From the IMG/VR virus record IMGVR_UViG_3300037502_000941, positions 1 to 23,895 of that record: a stretch of 23,895 bases of DNA; one strand, written 5' to 3'. Both the position numbers and the translations under genes were made by a program. Positions 7,122 through 13,478 of the stretch are shown here, piece after piece; position 1 is the stretch's first letter, and every line of letters starts with the position of its first letter. The notes under the pieces are model-generated. The model was given only the letters and a program-made list of their open reading frames with translations, did no database searches and was not told the origin of the DNA. This DNA comes from a virus.

Positions 7122-7330
7122 GATTCAAGCCGCTTATCCATTGGTATAAAGTCCGAGCCGTTGCCGTGTACTGTCTTGATGAAATCTACCTCAACCTTTG
7201 CTGAGTTGATGATGGTCTGCGCCACATCGGTGATGGCTTTCGCCTTTTCGATTTCCATGTCACCATCTTTGAGCATTTCGATTACTTCAAATAGATGGTC
7301 TCTTAGGTGTTCAATCTTGTTCCTTGCCAT
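7118..7330 (-). CDS. Small conserved-type phage protein, 70 residues
   Basis: A helical protein starting MARNKIEHLRDHLFEVIEML, with the segment EKAKAITDVAQTIINSAKVE followed by VDFIK. This helix pattern (K..K/A..I.D..QTII.SAKVE.DFIK) occurs in a widespread family of short, function-unknown phage proteins placed near replication genes. It starts inside the last 20 bases of the HNH frame and ends with a 4-base overlap with the helicase, so it is part of the same operon. The role is unknown. Confidence 0.8.
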   Translation of the reverse strand: MARNKIEHLRDHLFEVIEMLKDGDMEIEKAKAITDVAQTIINSAKVEVDFIKTVHGNGSDFIPMDKRLES

Positions 7331-7940
7331 GATTTTTTAGTTTGCGTTTTAGTTTAGAAAGAATTTTCATTGTTGATTTGAGCTCTTCAGGATAGCGATG
7401 GATGGTGTTAAGTCGCATGTTGCTTTCGCGATCTACGAGCATAAGGTTTTCAATATCAAAGTTGCCTTTGTTGCCATCGATAAAGCGAAGAAATTTGCCT
7501 TTGGGTATCGGACCGTTCTCGAGTTACCAGGCAAGGCGGTGAGTCATCACCCAGCCATTGAGCCCTTCTTTTACCTTTGTCCAGTGATAGCCTTCAGCAT
7601 CGATGCGAGTCCAGCCGACAGGCTTGTAGTTTGCCGGAATGTGGCCGTTTTTGAATAGCGTGTGCTCAGGCGAGTTGTTGCGTCCTTTGATACCTTTGTT
7701 CCAAGGTGTGTGTCCTTTGGTGAATCTATTCTTCACCCCGGCAATTGCCACAACTTTGCCATGAACCTCTCGGATATACTCAGGTGCCTTCTTTAGTCCG
7801 AGCTTATGCGCGATATTGTAAACGCTCGACTCAGATATCCCAAGCACTTTGGCAATCTCTGCCGTCTTGGTGTGCGAGTAATACTCAACAACGTAATCGA
7901 TTACAAGCTGGCCGTGTCGCTTACTTCCCATAGTTACCAT
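7311..7940 (-). pseudogene. HNH homing-type endonuclease gene interrupted by an in-frame TAA
   Basis: The first 138 codons encode a helix-turn-helix segment (KTAEIAKVLGISESSVYNIA) and the phage HNH N-terminal motif FTKGHTPWNKGIKG, ending at THRLAW with TAA at 7524-7526. Reading straight on in the same frame, without any shift, restores the rest of the family: ENGPIPKGKFLRFIDGNKG, NFDIENLMLV and a basic helical tail, until TGA at 7311-7313. The stop replaces a residue that is commonly Glu or Lys in relatives, so GAA-to-TAA is a simple explanation. The part after the stop holds the DGNKxNxDIENL half of the nuclease site, so the truncated product should be inactive unless the stop is read through. 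Start is ATG 7940 or 7931. Nonsense mutation, sequencing error and recoding are all possible. Confidence 0.85.
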
Positions 7941-8511
7941 CGAATTGATTGAGAAAGCCTGCGATTAGCTGGAAGGCATGGTCGAGTTCTTGCTGATTGT
8001 GGCGGTAGAGGTAGAGGTCTTTGAACTGCCCCGATTTTTTCACCTTTGGCGGCACGCCGATGTAGTAGAAATCTTTCGGATCCCATCCCATCAGCATGCA
8101 GTACCACACAGCCTGCACATGGTTGAAGTGCTTAATCATGTCATCAGCAAAGGCTTGAAGATTCTTGGCGGTTGTGGTCTTGACATCAGCGATAATCTTC
8201 ATTTCATCCCAGCAGATATCCATTGCACCCTTGGCGAGCACGGTCTTATCCCCGAAGGTTAGCTCAGTCACCACGATGCGCTCCTTCTCGCTTTTGTCGA
8301 ATAGCTCACCAAGCAGCTCGACCTGGTGAATTGCATCGTAAGTGTTGCGCACTGCATCGCCCATCTCTGAGTAGTCACACTCAAGCAGCGAATAGTGGAA
8401 GTCCTTGCCATAGTTAAGCGATGCCTTAGCGTAGCTGATGTCTCCAGTGTAGAAGCGTTTGATACGGCTTGCGCTTACCGCTGGGTAAGCAATGTATTCT
8501 TCGCGTGTCAT
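7921..8511 (-). CDS. PD-(D/E)XK exonuclease, RecE/Cas4-like
   Basis: The 196-residue protein has the layout of phage recombination exonucleases of the PDDEXK_1/RecB-like group. Its N-terminus MTREEYIAYPAVSASRIKRF fits the 'YHA..AVSAS.LK' start of the family. A His-containing helix follows (GKDFHYSLLE). The catalytic core is KGAMDICWDEMKIIADVKTT, giving D98, D109 and K111, followed by a QAVWYCMLMG helix that carries the Q-x(3)-Y motif. Such enzymes resect double-stranded ends for annealing, and a single-strand-binding-like protein is encoded upstream. It overlaps the HNH gene start by 20 bases and the preceding gene by 4. Confidence 0.88.
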   Translation of the reverse strand: MTREEYIAYPAVSASRIKRFYTGDISYAKASLNYGKDFHYSLLECDYSEMGDAVRNTYDAIHQVELLGELFDKSEKERIVVTELTFGDKTVLAKGAMDICWDEMKIIADVKTTTAKNLQAFADDMIKHFNHVQAVWYCMLMGWDPKDFYYIGVPPKVKKSGQFKDLYLYRHNQQELDHAFQLIAGFLNQFDGNYGK

Positions 8512-8792
8512 AAATTATCCCCTCTTAATTCTGTGAATTCTTCCCATGATTTTACACCTGCACCACGCATATTAAAAAACATTTCTTTAGTCACTTGAGA
8601 TGGGTAAATATCAGAATCTAATGATATATGACGCAATATGTTTCTAAGCCTAACAGAACCATCTATAACATTAATCCACTCGCTAAGTACCAAAGAGGTT
8701 GATGCTTTTATTTTTTCTCTTTTTATCAATTCTGCTAAACACCTTTTATCGCTATCATTTAAGCAATAAGTGTAAAATTTAAATAAGTCCAT
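8508..8792 (-). CDS. Small protein with RNA polymerase alpha-CTD-like helix-hairpin-helix
   Basis: The 94-residue protein is more AT-rich than its neighbours. The C-terminal half (SVRLRNILRH, then PSQVTKEMFFNMRGAGVKSW, EEFTEL) reads like the C-terminal domain of the bacterial RNA polymerase alpha subunit. There a repeated hairpin ends in 'R.x.GxKSxEEI'. That domain binds UP elements and activators, so a stand-alone copy could bind DNA or tamper with host transcription. The resemblance is by eye and partial; another helix-hairpin-helix DNA-binding role is equally possible. It overlaps the nuclease gene by 4 bases. Confidence 0.7.
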   Translation of the reverse strand: MDLFKFYTYCLNDSDKRCLAELIKREKIKASTSLVLSEWINVIDGSVRLRNILRHISLDSDIYPSQVTKEMFFNMRGAGVKSWEEFTELRGDNL

Positions 8793-8804
8793 GTTGTGAG
8801 TTTT

Positions 8805-9023
8805 TTATTGGTTAAAAACGTGATTATAATATTGCTCTCCCAGTTGCAGGCCGTCGAGTGCGCCTTCGTTGTAAGCTTCAACAATCTGTTGCTTCTCAAT
8901 TGCGATATACTTGTGAAAGTTATTCAGGAACTGCCTGCCCTTGTCGGTATGAACTTCAAAGAATTCCGGATGCAATTCTCTCAGCTCGGTCATTAGTTGC
9001 TGGACTGCTGTCTTAGTTGCCAT
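8805..9023 (-). CDS. Small phage protein, member 1 of a tandem paralogous pair
   Basis: A 72-residue protein with TAVQQLMTELRELHPEFF near the start, a helix with EKQQIVEAYNEGALDGLQLG, and the end EQYYNHVF. This matches a family I know from Bacteroidota phages: 'TAVEWL ... A..ME..QI..A...G ... EQYYNETF', function unknown. The next gene upstream encodes a second copy of the same architecture, with a 11-base overlap between the two, suggesting an old tandem duplication. Confidence 0.8.
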   Translation of the reverse strand: MATKTAVQQLMTELRELHPEFFEVHTDKGRQFLNNFHKYIAIEKQQIVEAYNEGALDGLQLGEQYYNHVFNQ

Positions 9024-9228
9024 AAGTCTCGTTAAAATATTCGTTAGCTGTTTGCGGACCTTCTTTTATGCCTTCGAGCTTTCCGGCTGAATACATCTGC
9101 ATCATGTATTCGCGCTCCAGTGCTTTTGCTTGCTGAAAAGCCTCTGCGAAATATGGTCCAATTTCGGCTGTTAGCTTGTTCTGAATGGCTATTTCAAGCC
9201 ATTGTACTGCTGTCAATTTAGTAGGCAT
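9013..9228 (-). CDS. Small phage protein, member 2 of a tandem paralogous pair
   Basis: The 71-residue protein begins MPTKLTAVQWLEIAIQNKLT, continues with AKALEREYMMQMYSAGKLEG, and ends NEYFNETYGN. The order of motifs is the same as in the 72-residue neighbour, and this copy is closer to the 'TAVEWL ... YYNETF' form common in Bacteroidota phages. No function is established for the family to my knowledge. It starts 3 bases before the preceding gene's stop codon, counting in transcription order, and is followed by its paralogue. Confidence 0.8.
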   Translation of the reverse strand: MPTKLTAVQWLEIAIQNKLTAEIGPYFAEAFQQAKALEREYMMQMYSAGKLEGIKEGPQTANEYFNETYGN

Positions 9229-9231
9229 GGT

Positions 9232-9855
9232 TTATCGTGTTATGGTTTGTATTTGCTCTTCATAAATCTCAATGCCAGCGATGGCGGTCACGTTGCACTT
9301 CTCCATTGCCTTGAGCAAGTTTTGCGTGAGGTCTTCGGGCTTATACATCCCGGAACCGAATAGCACACTGAGCACCTTGATCCAGTCCACTTCGCCATTG
9401 ATGCGAGCGCGGCGGATTGTGCGAATGCCTTTGATGTGATTATGCTGGATGCTTACATCAGCGAGCTGATCGGTTAAGGCTGCCATCGAGCTTGCTTGCT
9501 CTTGGATGCGCTTCTGCTCTTCTTGCTGCTTGCGATTAAGCTCGGCTGTGTACTTCAGCATTTCAGCTTTGGTCGATGCGATGAAAGCCTGAAGCGGTTC
9601 GGTAGCATCGGACTCGATGCGCATGAGTTCTTTCTTGTAGGCATCGATAGGACCAGTGACCATCTTACGCGCATCTTGGATAGCTTTAACAGCGGCATTG
9701 ACCTGAGCGATTGCGTGTGATGCGGCGGTGTATTGGTTTTGGGTTTCGATTGGCTGTATGTTAGCCGTTAGCCTCTGAGCGTTTAATGTCTCAGGTGAAT
9801 TTATTGATTGATACAATTTCTCGATAGGAATTGTTATCTTTGCGATACTGTTCAT
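9232..9855 (-). CDS. Coiled-coil phage protein, 207 residues, probable recombination/replication accessory
   Basis: I chose ATG 9855 (MNSIAKITIPIEKLYQSINS); the open frame reaches 10029 but that part overlaps the upstream gene. The middle is a long charged helix with AAVKAIQDARKMVTGPIDAY, and LNRKQQEEQKRIQEQASSMA, typical of DUF1351-like phage proteins found beside single-strand-binding and exonuclease genes. The C-terminal 60 residues (RRARINGEVDWIKVLSVLFG) look globular and resemble the C-terminal part of that group. Its place between SSB-like protein and exonuclease suggests a role in recombination, but this is inference from context. Confidence 0.75.
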   Translation of the reverse strand: MNSIAKITIPIEKLYQSINSPETLNAQRLTANIQPIETQNQYTAASHAIAQVNAAVKAIQDARKMVTGPIDAYKKELMRIESDATEPLQAFIASTKAEMLKYTAELNRKQQEEQKRIQEQASSMAALTDQLADVSIQHNHIKGIRTIRRARINGEVDWIKVLSVLFGSGMYKPEDLTQNLLKAMEKCNVTAIAGIEIYEEQIQTITR

Positions 9856-9870
9856 GTGTTTCAATGTTAG

Positions 9871-9904
9871 TAAAGCCCGGTCATAGTGTGTACGCCGGGC
9901 TTTA
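9871..9904. terminator. Perfect 10-bp inverted repeat with T-run, terminator or attenuator
   Basis: TAAAGCCCGG (9871-9880) and CCGGGCTTTA (9895-9904) are perfectly complementary with a 14-base loop. On the plus strand the stem is followed by a run of six T, so it reads as a rho-independent terminator against plus-strand transcription. On the minus strand only TTTA follows, so there it would be a weak terminator or a leader structure for the gene starting at 9855. The loop contains TACACACTATG, and that ATG opens a five-codon frame (MTGLY). Confidence 0.6.
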
Positions 9905-9913
9905 TTTTTTTGG

Positions 9914-10561
9914 TTAGAATGGAGTTTTATCGTCTGAGTCGGTGAATAGCGAATCGAAGTCAGTGGTCGATGCTTCCCAAGTCGGTGCTGCAACGGTTGG
10001 CTTTGCGGTAGTTCGCGCAATCCATTCATCGCTTTTGCGAATGTCCTCCTTTAAGAAGTCAGGCAGCTTATTGAACACCTCTTCATTGTGCTCGGTTGTA
10101 TCATAACTAAGCAGCTCGTTAATTGCTGGCGGGCAAGCAAGGCCTTTCGGCAGGGGAGAGATGCTCATGATGTTAGCATACACTCGGTCCTCTTTGCCAT
10201 TGTGCGCGATGTTGATCATGCCGGGATGTCCGAGTAGCTTAGTGATGTCGAAGTCACCTGCTTGCGCATCTGTGAGCTTCTTGCCTATCCATGACTCGAT
10301 GAACTTGCGCAGCGATGCTTTCTCGCCCATTGTGAGGTTGAATACTGTCTTAACATAGAACGGCTGTTCGCCTTTGTCTTCGCTGAATACAGCGGTCTCG
10401 GTTGGCAGTTCAAAGAGAAATTGAACTTTGCGTTTTTTGTTGCCCCACTTTTCATCGAAGGTAGTGCCCTTGTCAATGATTTGGTAGCAACGCGCAGGAT
10501 ATGCGCCTTCGGGTGCGATTTGGCGGGTTTGACTTCCGCCTGAGTTTACTGGTGCTTTCAT
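9914..10561 (-). CDS. Single-stranded DNA-binding-like protein
   Basis: The 215-residue protein starts MKAPVNSGGSQTRQIAPEGA and continues with PARCYQIIDKGTTFDEKWGN, then KKRKVQFLFELP, a beta-rich segment. This matches DUF669-like and OB-fold phage proteins that begin 'PEGTYxAxxxxIxDxGxQ' and track with recombination genes. The C-terminus is acidic and ends DSDDKTPF, like the D-D-x-x-P-F tip by which SSB proteins recruit partner enzymes. Together these make a single-strand-binding role likely. It lies early in the operon that starts at the promoter 10906-10935, ahead of exonuclease and helicase genes. Confidence 0.72.
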   Translation of the reverse strand: MKAPVNSGGSQTRQIAPEGAYPARCYQIIDKGTTFDEKWGNKKRKVQFLFELPTETAVFSEDKGEQPFYVKTVFNLTMGEKASLRKFIESWIGKKLTDAQAGDFDITKLLGHPGMINIAHNGKEDRVYANIMSISPLPKGLACPPAINELLSYDTTEHNEEVFNKLPDFLKEDIRKSDEWIARTTAKPTVAAPTWEASTTDFDSLFTDSDDKTPF

Positions 10562-10571
10562 GATTAAAAGA

Positions 10572-10883
10572 TTAAATTGAGGTTAAAAGTGCTTGAGTTG
10601 ATTGTTCGTGAAGGTATTCAGTGACGAATGCAAACTGGTTGTGAAACTCCTCCATATTGCAAGGGTCATAGATGCGCTTCTCAGGTGGCGTGCCGTAATC
10701 CATCGAGCGATGGTACTGCCGTGCGAGGTTTGCTGCTTGGCTGTCGCATCGGGTGTAAAGGCCCTTGATGCAGCCGTCATTTACAACCATCACCATAGTG
10801 CCTGTGAGGTGGTTGTAATGAAAAAATTCAGTGCCCTTCCAATTCTTGAAGGTCGTTGCTGTTGAGATTTCTGGTGTGTTCAT
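10572..10883 (-). CDS. Hypothetical protein, 103 residues, first gene of the early operon
   Basis: No family is recognised. The protein begins MNTPEISTATTFKNWKGTEF and contains GTMVMVVNDGCIKGLYTRCD, suggesting a small beta-rich fold, followed by a helical C-terminus. It is the first gene after the Bacteroidota-type promoter at 10906-10935, with an A/T-rich leader of roughly 15-20 bases, so it should be among the earliest and most strongly expressed genes of this unit. First genes of phage early operons often act on host functions, but nothing in the sequence shows that here. Confidence 0.75.
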   Translation of the reverse strand: MNTPEISTATTFKNWKGTEFFHYNHLTGTMVMVVNDGCIKGLYTRCDSQAANLARQYHRSMDYGTPPEKRIYDPCNMEEFHNQFAFVTEYLHEQSTQALLTSI

Positions 10884-10905
10884 GTTTTTAATTGTTTTAT
10901 GTCAG

Positions 10906-10935
10906 CAAATGTAAAACCTTATTTTGATTTCACAA
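10906..10935 (-). promoter_or_regulatory. Bacteroidota-type promoter for the early/replication operon
   Basis: Minus strand: TTG (10933-10935), 19 bases, then TACATTTG (10906-10913), an exact fit to the TTG-N19-TAnnTTTG form. The gap between the lysis region and the early genes (10884-11001) is AT-rich and otherwise empty, apart from a weak GCGA/TCGC hairpin near 10968-10979 that could end upstream transcription. Confidence 0.75.
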
Positions 10936-11001
10936 TACTAAAACAAAGAAAAAAGTAAACCACCAGCGCGAAAAATCGCAAGTGCTTAATAATCAACCCA
11001 A

Positions 11002-11646
11002 TTATTTTGCGCGACCAATTGCGACACCAACAAGCCCCCCAAGCGCGAAAGCGAATGCGCGTGTCTCGTACCACTTCTTAGGCGGTTCGGCCACGATTAT
11101 GTTATTCATGCCGGTAACGGTTACATAAGGGTTATCAATGCCAAGCCGAACCACCTTATCACGCTTACGCGATAAGAAGCCCTTACGCAGCGTATCTCCA
11201 ATTGCAACGGTATAAGATACCGGAATGATAATTGAGTCCAACTGAAGCCGTCCCAAGCGGTTAATCGAGCCACCTATCTCGAGCCACTTACCCGGCCTGT
11301 GGAAGTAACGCGGCAGGCGAAGGTGCGGGAAGCTATCAATGTACACGGTCTCGCCAAGCTCAATCTCTGTCTTGACAACTGTCCGCGTTTGGTACCTTAC
11401 CACCACCTCAGGCTCTCGCAATTCCAAGGCTCGCAGCTTGGTGCCTGCCGCTGCGAGCTGCACTCCTTGGCTGTGCATCTTGCTGCTGTCTCTCGCGATT
11501 CGCACAGCGTACTCATTGTTGAGCGAATCGAGGTACATGGCATTGCTTTCGGCCTCGCTTAATGCCGCGCAAGTTCGCAGCAATAGCAGCAATAAGAATA
11601 GGCATATTGCCAAAAGGCTTAACGTGCTGATGTTGTTTTGCTGCAT
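11002..11646 (-). CDS. Membrane-anchored coiled-coil protein, spanin-like position
   Basis: The 214-residue protein has one N-terminal transmembrane helix (about residues 8-26). A helical stretch rich in Ala, Ser and Glu follows to about 75, then a conserved-looking middle (RTVVKTEIELGETVYIDSFP, YFHRPGKWLEIGGSINRLGR) and a hydrophobic C-terminal segment (AFALGGLVGVAIG). It resembles the DUF6549-type proteins encoded near lysis genes of Bacteroidota phages. The topology, one anchor and a periplasmic coiled coil, is that of an inner-membrane spanin, which joins inner and outer membranes at lysis, but the beta-like middle is larger than in classical Rz. It is the last gene of the lysis unit. Confidence 0.72.
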   Translation of the reverse strand: MQQNNISTLSLLAICLFLLLLLLRTCAALSEAESNAMYLDSLNNEYAVRIARDSSKMHSQGVQLAAAGTKLRALELREPEVVVRYQTRTVVKTEIELGETVYIDSFPHLRLPRYFHRPGKWLEIGGSINRLGRLQLDSIIIPVSYTVAIGDTLRKGFLSRKRDKVVRLGIDNPYVTVTGMNNIIVAEPPKKWYETRAFAFALGGLVGVAIGRAK

Positions 11647-11813
11647 AGTATAAGTTCGTTTAATCGTTTGAGGTAGGTGCTCTTATCGCGCAGCTCGTTT
11701 AGCAATATATCGCCCGCCACCTTTATCGGCATCGACTTCTCGGCTATGTAAACTGCCAGCACCTTCACAAGTCGCTCATCGCATTCACAATCGGTCGCCG
11801 GTAGGTTTCTCAT
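11619..11813 (-). CDS. Hypothetical protein, 64 residues, between phosphoacceptor and spanin-like genes
   Basis: No family is recognised. It begins MRNLPATDCECDERLVKVLA and is mostly helical with a basic C-terminus. The ATG overlaps the stop of the PAS/phosphoacceptor gene (ATGA), and its last 28 bases overlap the spanin-like gene, so it is probably translated in coupling with both. It has no ATP-binding motifs, so it does not supply the ATPase domain missing from the upstream kinase-like protein. It could be a partner of that protein, though this is only inferred from adjacency. Confidence 0.65.
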   Translation of the reverse strand: MRNLPATDCECDERLVKVLAVYIAEKSMPIKVAGDILLNELRDKSTYLKRLNELILCSKTTSAR

Positions 11814-12376
11814 AGTTGCCTTGTTGCTTTTTTGACTAAGAGCCGAATCACATTGTCGAGCTTATCCACGCTGTCCTCGAGCATCTTCATCACCCCATCG
11901 CGCTCTTGGTCCGTTGCCCAGCTGTGATCGTTGAGCATCTTTACCAAGCCACCGATGGATGTCAATGGCTGCCTTAATTCGTGCGATAGGGTGAAACGAA
12001 ACTCTTCCAGAAGCATCTTTTGCCGTTCGTATTCATGGCTGCTTATGGAAGTAACATCGACAAGCTGAATGCCGATGAAGTGAAACATATCAACAATGGC
12101 GTAAACATTCCACATATTGTACCGCTCGGATGCAATCTTCTGCTTGGTCTTTGCGTATGCCCTAATCGGGTCGGGTGATTTGCTTTGCGCCTTGCGAATT
12201 GCCGAAAGCAGCTCATCGCGGTCGCTGTCTTGCGCTGCGATGTCGAGGATATTGACTGGCTTAATGTGGCTCGAATACTCTTTGAATAGCTCATTGCTTG
12301 TGACTATTCGCCCATCCCTGTCGGTAATCACATAGAAGAGGTCAATTGATGACTCAAGGATGTGCAGCGATGCCAT
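11810..12376 (-). CDS. Orphan PAS plus HisKA phosphoacceptor protein without kinase ATPase domain
   Basis: The 188-residue protein resembles the middle of a bacterial sensor histidine kinase. Residues about 8-110 form a PAS-like sensor (DLFYVITDRDGRIVTSNELF at the start, IGIQLVDVT as the last strand). Residues about 118-185 form a dimerisation and phosphoacceptor hairpin with the H-box TLSHELRQPLTSIGGLV, the phosphorylatable residue being His132. The protein ends right after the second helix, so the N, G1, F and G2 boxes of the ATPase domain are absent, and the next gene does not supply them. There is no membrane segment, so it should be cytoplasmic. It may dimerise with, be phosphorylated by, or draw phosphate from host kinases, as single phosphotransfer domains do. 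It sits in the lysis cassette between membrane proteins. An extended TATCTTTG is at 12381-12388 without a clear -33 box. Confidence 0.85.
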   Translation of the reverse strand: MASLHILESSIDLFYVITDRDGRIVTSNELFKEYSSHIKPVNILDIAAQDSDRDELLSAIRKAQSKSPDPIRAYAKTKQKIASERYNMWNVYAIVDMFHFIGIQLVDVTSISSHEYERQKMLLEEFRFTLSHELRQPLTSIGGLVKMLNDHSWATDQERDGVMKMLEDSVDKLDNVIRLLVKKATRQL

Positions 12377-12390
12377 GCTGCAAAGATACG

Positions 12391-12783
12391 TTAAACCGAA
12401 CGTAAATCGCTAAAGAAAGCACGCCATGCAGGCACGCATCCGAGCGCATATTTGATGGTAAGCAGCATCGTGAAGGTAAGCACGATGCCATTTGCGAGTA
12501 TATCGTAATTCATAGGCGTTTGCATTTCCGGCTCATTTCTTACAGCGTGAGTTTTCGGTATGTAATACGTGGCGGCTGGGTACAAAGATACATCACACGG
12601 CTGAATTGTATCAAACGCGGTTAATACTTTCGGCTTTGCCGGTTGCGCCATGACTGCCTGAAAGCTTTCGCGGTTGGCTTGCTGAAATGAGGTATCGGCT
12701 TCGGGCGCATGCCAGCTCATGGTATCGATGTTGAGCTTGCTGTGGCGCACTACCTTTATCGTGTCTCTTCTAATCTGTTGCAT
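12391..12783 (-). CDS. Membrane protein of the lysis region, 130 residues
   Basis: The N-terminal 90 residues are soluble and polar with several Pro and Ala; a single transmembrane helix follows near the C-terminus (DILANGIVLTFTMLLTIKYA), and a short tail ends FFSDLRSV. I recognise no family. Its start overlaps the holin-like gene by 14 bases, so it probably belongs to the same lysis unit. A tail-anchored protein in this place could be a holin partner or a spanin-related protein; the sequence does not decide it. Confidence 0.7.
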   Translation of the reverse strand: MQQIRRDTIKVVRHSKLNIDTMSWHAPEADTSFQQANRESFQAVMAQPAKPKVLTAFDTIQPCDVSLYPAATYYIPKTHAVRNEPEMQTPMNYDILANGIVLTFTMLLTIKYALGCVPAWRAFFSDLRSV

Positions 12784-12973
12784 CGCTTTTGGCTTTTGGG
12801 ATATATCCTGCGGCTATTAGTGCTGCAATGATGGCGGTTAATGTCTCGGCTGTTATCACTTTGAAGATTAGTAAGAAGATTGATACCAAAATCATGAGCG
12901 AACCGATTGTGCTTCGCCAGTGCTTAACAATCACATCGAGTATGCGCCTTGGTTTGGTAGGTCTTCGTGCCAT
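12770..12973 (-). CDS. Holin-like small membrane protein
   Basis: The 67-residue protein begins with a very basic N-terminus (MARRPTKPRRILDVIVKHWR). It then has two hydrophobic helices (SLMILVSIFLLIFKVI, and LTAIIAALIAAGYIP) and ends in a short charged tail. This is the size and layout of class II-type holins, which open the inner membrane so that the endolysin can reach the wall. The GH24 endolysin gene lies 46 bases upstream, which supports the call. Holins share little sequence, so the assignment rests on topology and context. The gap to the endolysin gene holds a CCTTGC/GCAAGG hairpin without a T-run. Confidence 0.75.
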   Translation of the reverse strand: MARRPTKPRRILDVIVKHWRSTIGSLMILVSIFLLIFKVITAETLTAIIAALIAAGYIPKAKSDATD

Positions 12974-13019
12974 GCCTTAATATACGCGCAAAGCCTTGCA
13001 GCGTTTGGGCAAGGTAGGG

Positions 13020-13478
13020 CTAAAAATTACAAAGTGAGAAATAGAGATTTGCCTCGTCCCTGCGCCTGTTGGTAAGCCCTTGCAGTGCTTTGCCGCCTGC
13101 CTTGTTCCATTTCAGAAATTCATCGAGGATGCTCGGGTCGGCTGGGTTGGCTTTGGCTTTCTTTAGCAGCGTAGATTTGACCAACGCACCAGTGCCCACG
13201 TTATAGGCGAAGCACACCAGCGCATCGAATTGACATTGGTTAATGTTTGGCAGGTGCTTATTGACCGTTGCCTCAAATGGGTCGAGCGTTGCGAGTAGCA
13301 ATTGCGTTGCTTCCTTTTCAGATGTGAGCTTTTCGCCCAGCATTACCTTCTTACCATTGGGGTATCGTGTCGAGCCGTAGCCAATCGTGGGCACTGATGC
13401 CGGGCATAGGTAGCTTGAGAGCCTCAATCCCTCGTACTTCTTAATCAGATTAAGCCCGAGAATTGAGGTGCTGCGCAT
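13020..13478 (-). CDS. GH24 endolysin (T4-lysozyme type) with E-C-T active site
   Basis: This 152-residue enzyme hydrolyses peptidoglycan between N-acetylmuramic acid and N-acetylglucosamine at the end of infection. Its start, LIKKYEGLRLSSYLCPAS, followed by PTIGYGSTRYPNG, places the catalytic Glu at E16. The residues at the T4 D20 and T26 positions (+9 and +15) are C25 and T31, a natural E-C-T triad. Downstream family segments are present: QCQFDALVCFAYNVGTGAL, LKWNKAGGKALQGLTNRR and the end RRRDEANLYF. There is no signal peptide, so it should depend on the holin. The ATG shares one base with the stop of the fibre gene upstream (TAATG). Confidence 0.93.
   Translation of the reverse strand: MRSTSILGLNLIKKYEGLRLSSYLCPASVPTIGYGSTRYPNGKKVMLGEKLTSEKEATQLLLATLDPFEATVNKHLPNINQCQFDALVCFAYNVGTGALVKSTLLKKAKANPADPSILDEFLKWNKAGGKALQGLTNRRRDEANLYFSLCNF

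Noticed and set aside
7524-7526. Alternative genetic code with TAA as sense codon
   Set aside because: Many other genes in the window end cleanly at TAA with the next gene placed at once, so TAA is read as stop; a local mutation explains the HNH gene.
9856-10029. 58-residue N-terminal extension of the coiled-coil protein
   Set aside because: It overlaps the acidic tail of the SSB-like gene and the hairpin at 9871-9904; the protein pattern begins at MNSIAKITIP.
12583-12590. TATCTTTG promoter-like box inside the 130-residue membrane protein gene
   Set aside because: Spacing to the nearest TTG is 21 bases and the site is in the middle of a coding region with no gene start behind it.
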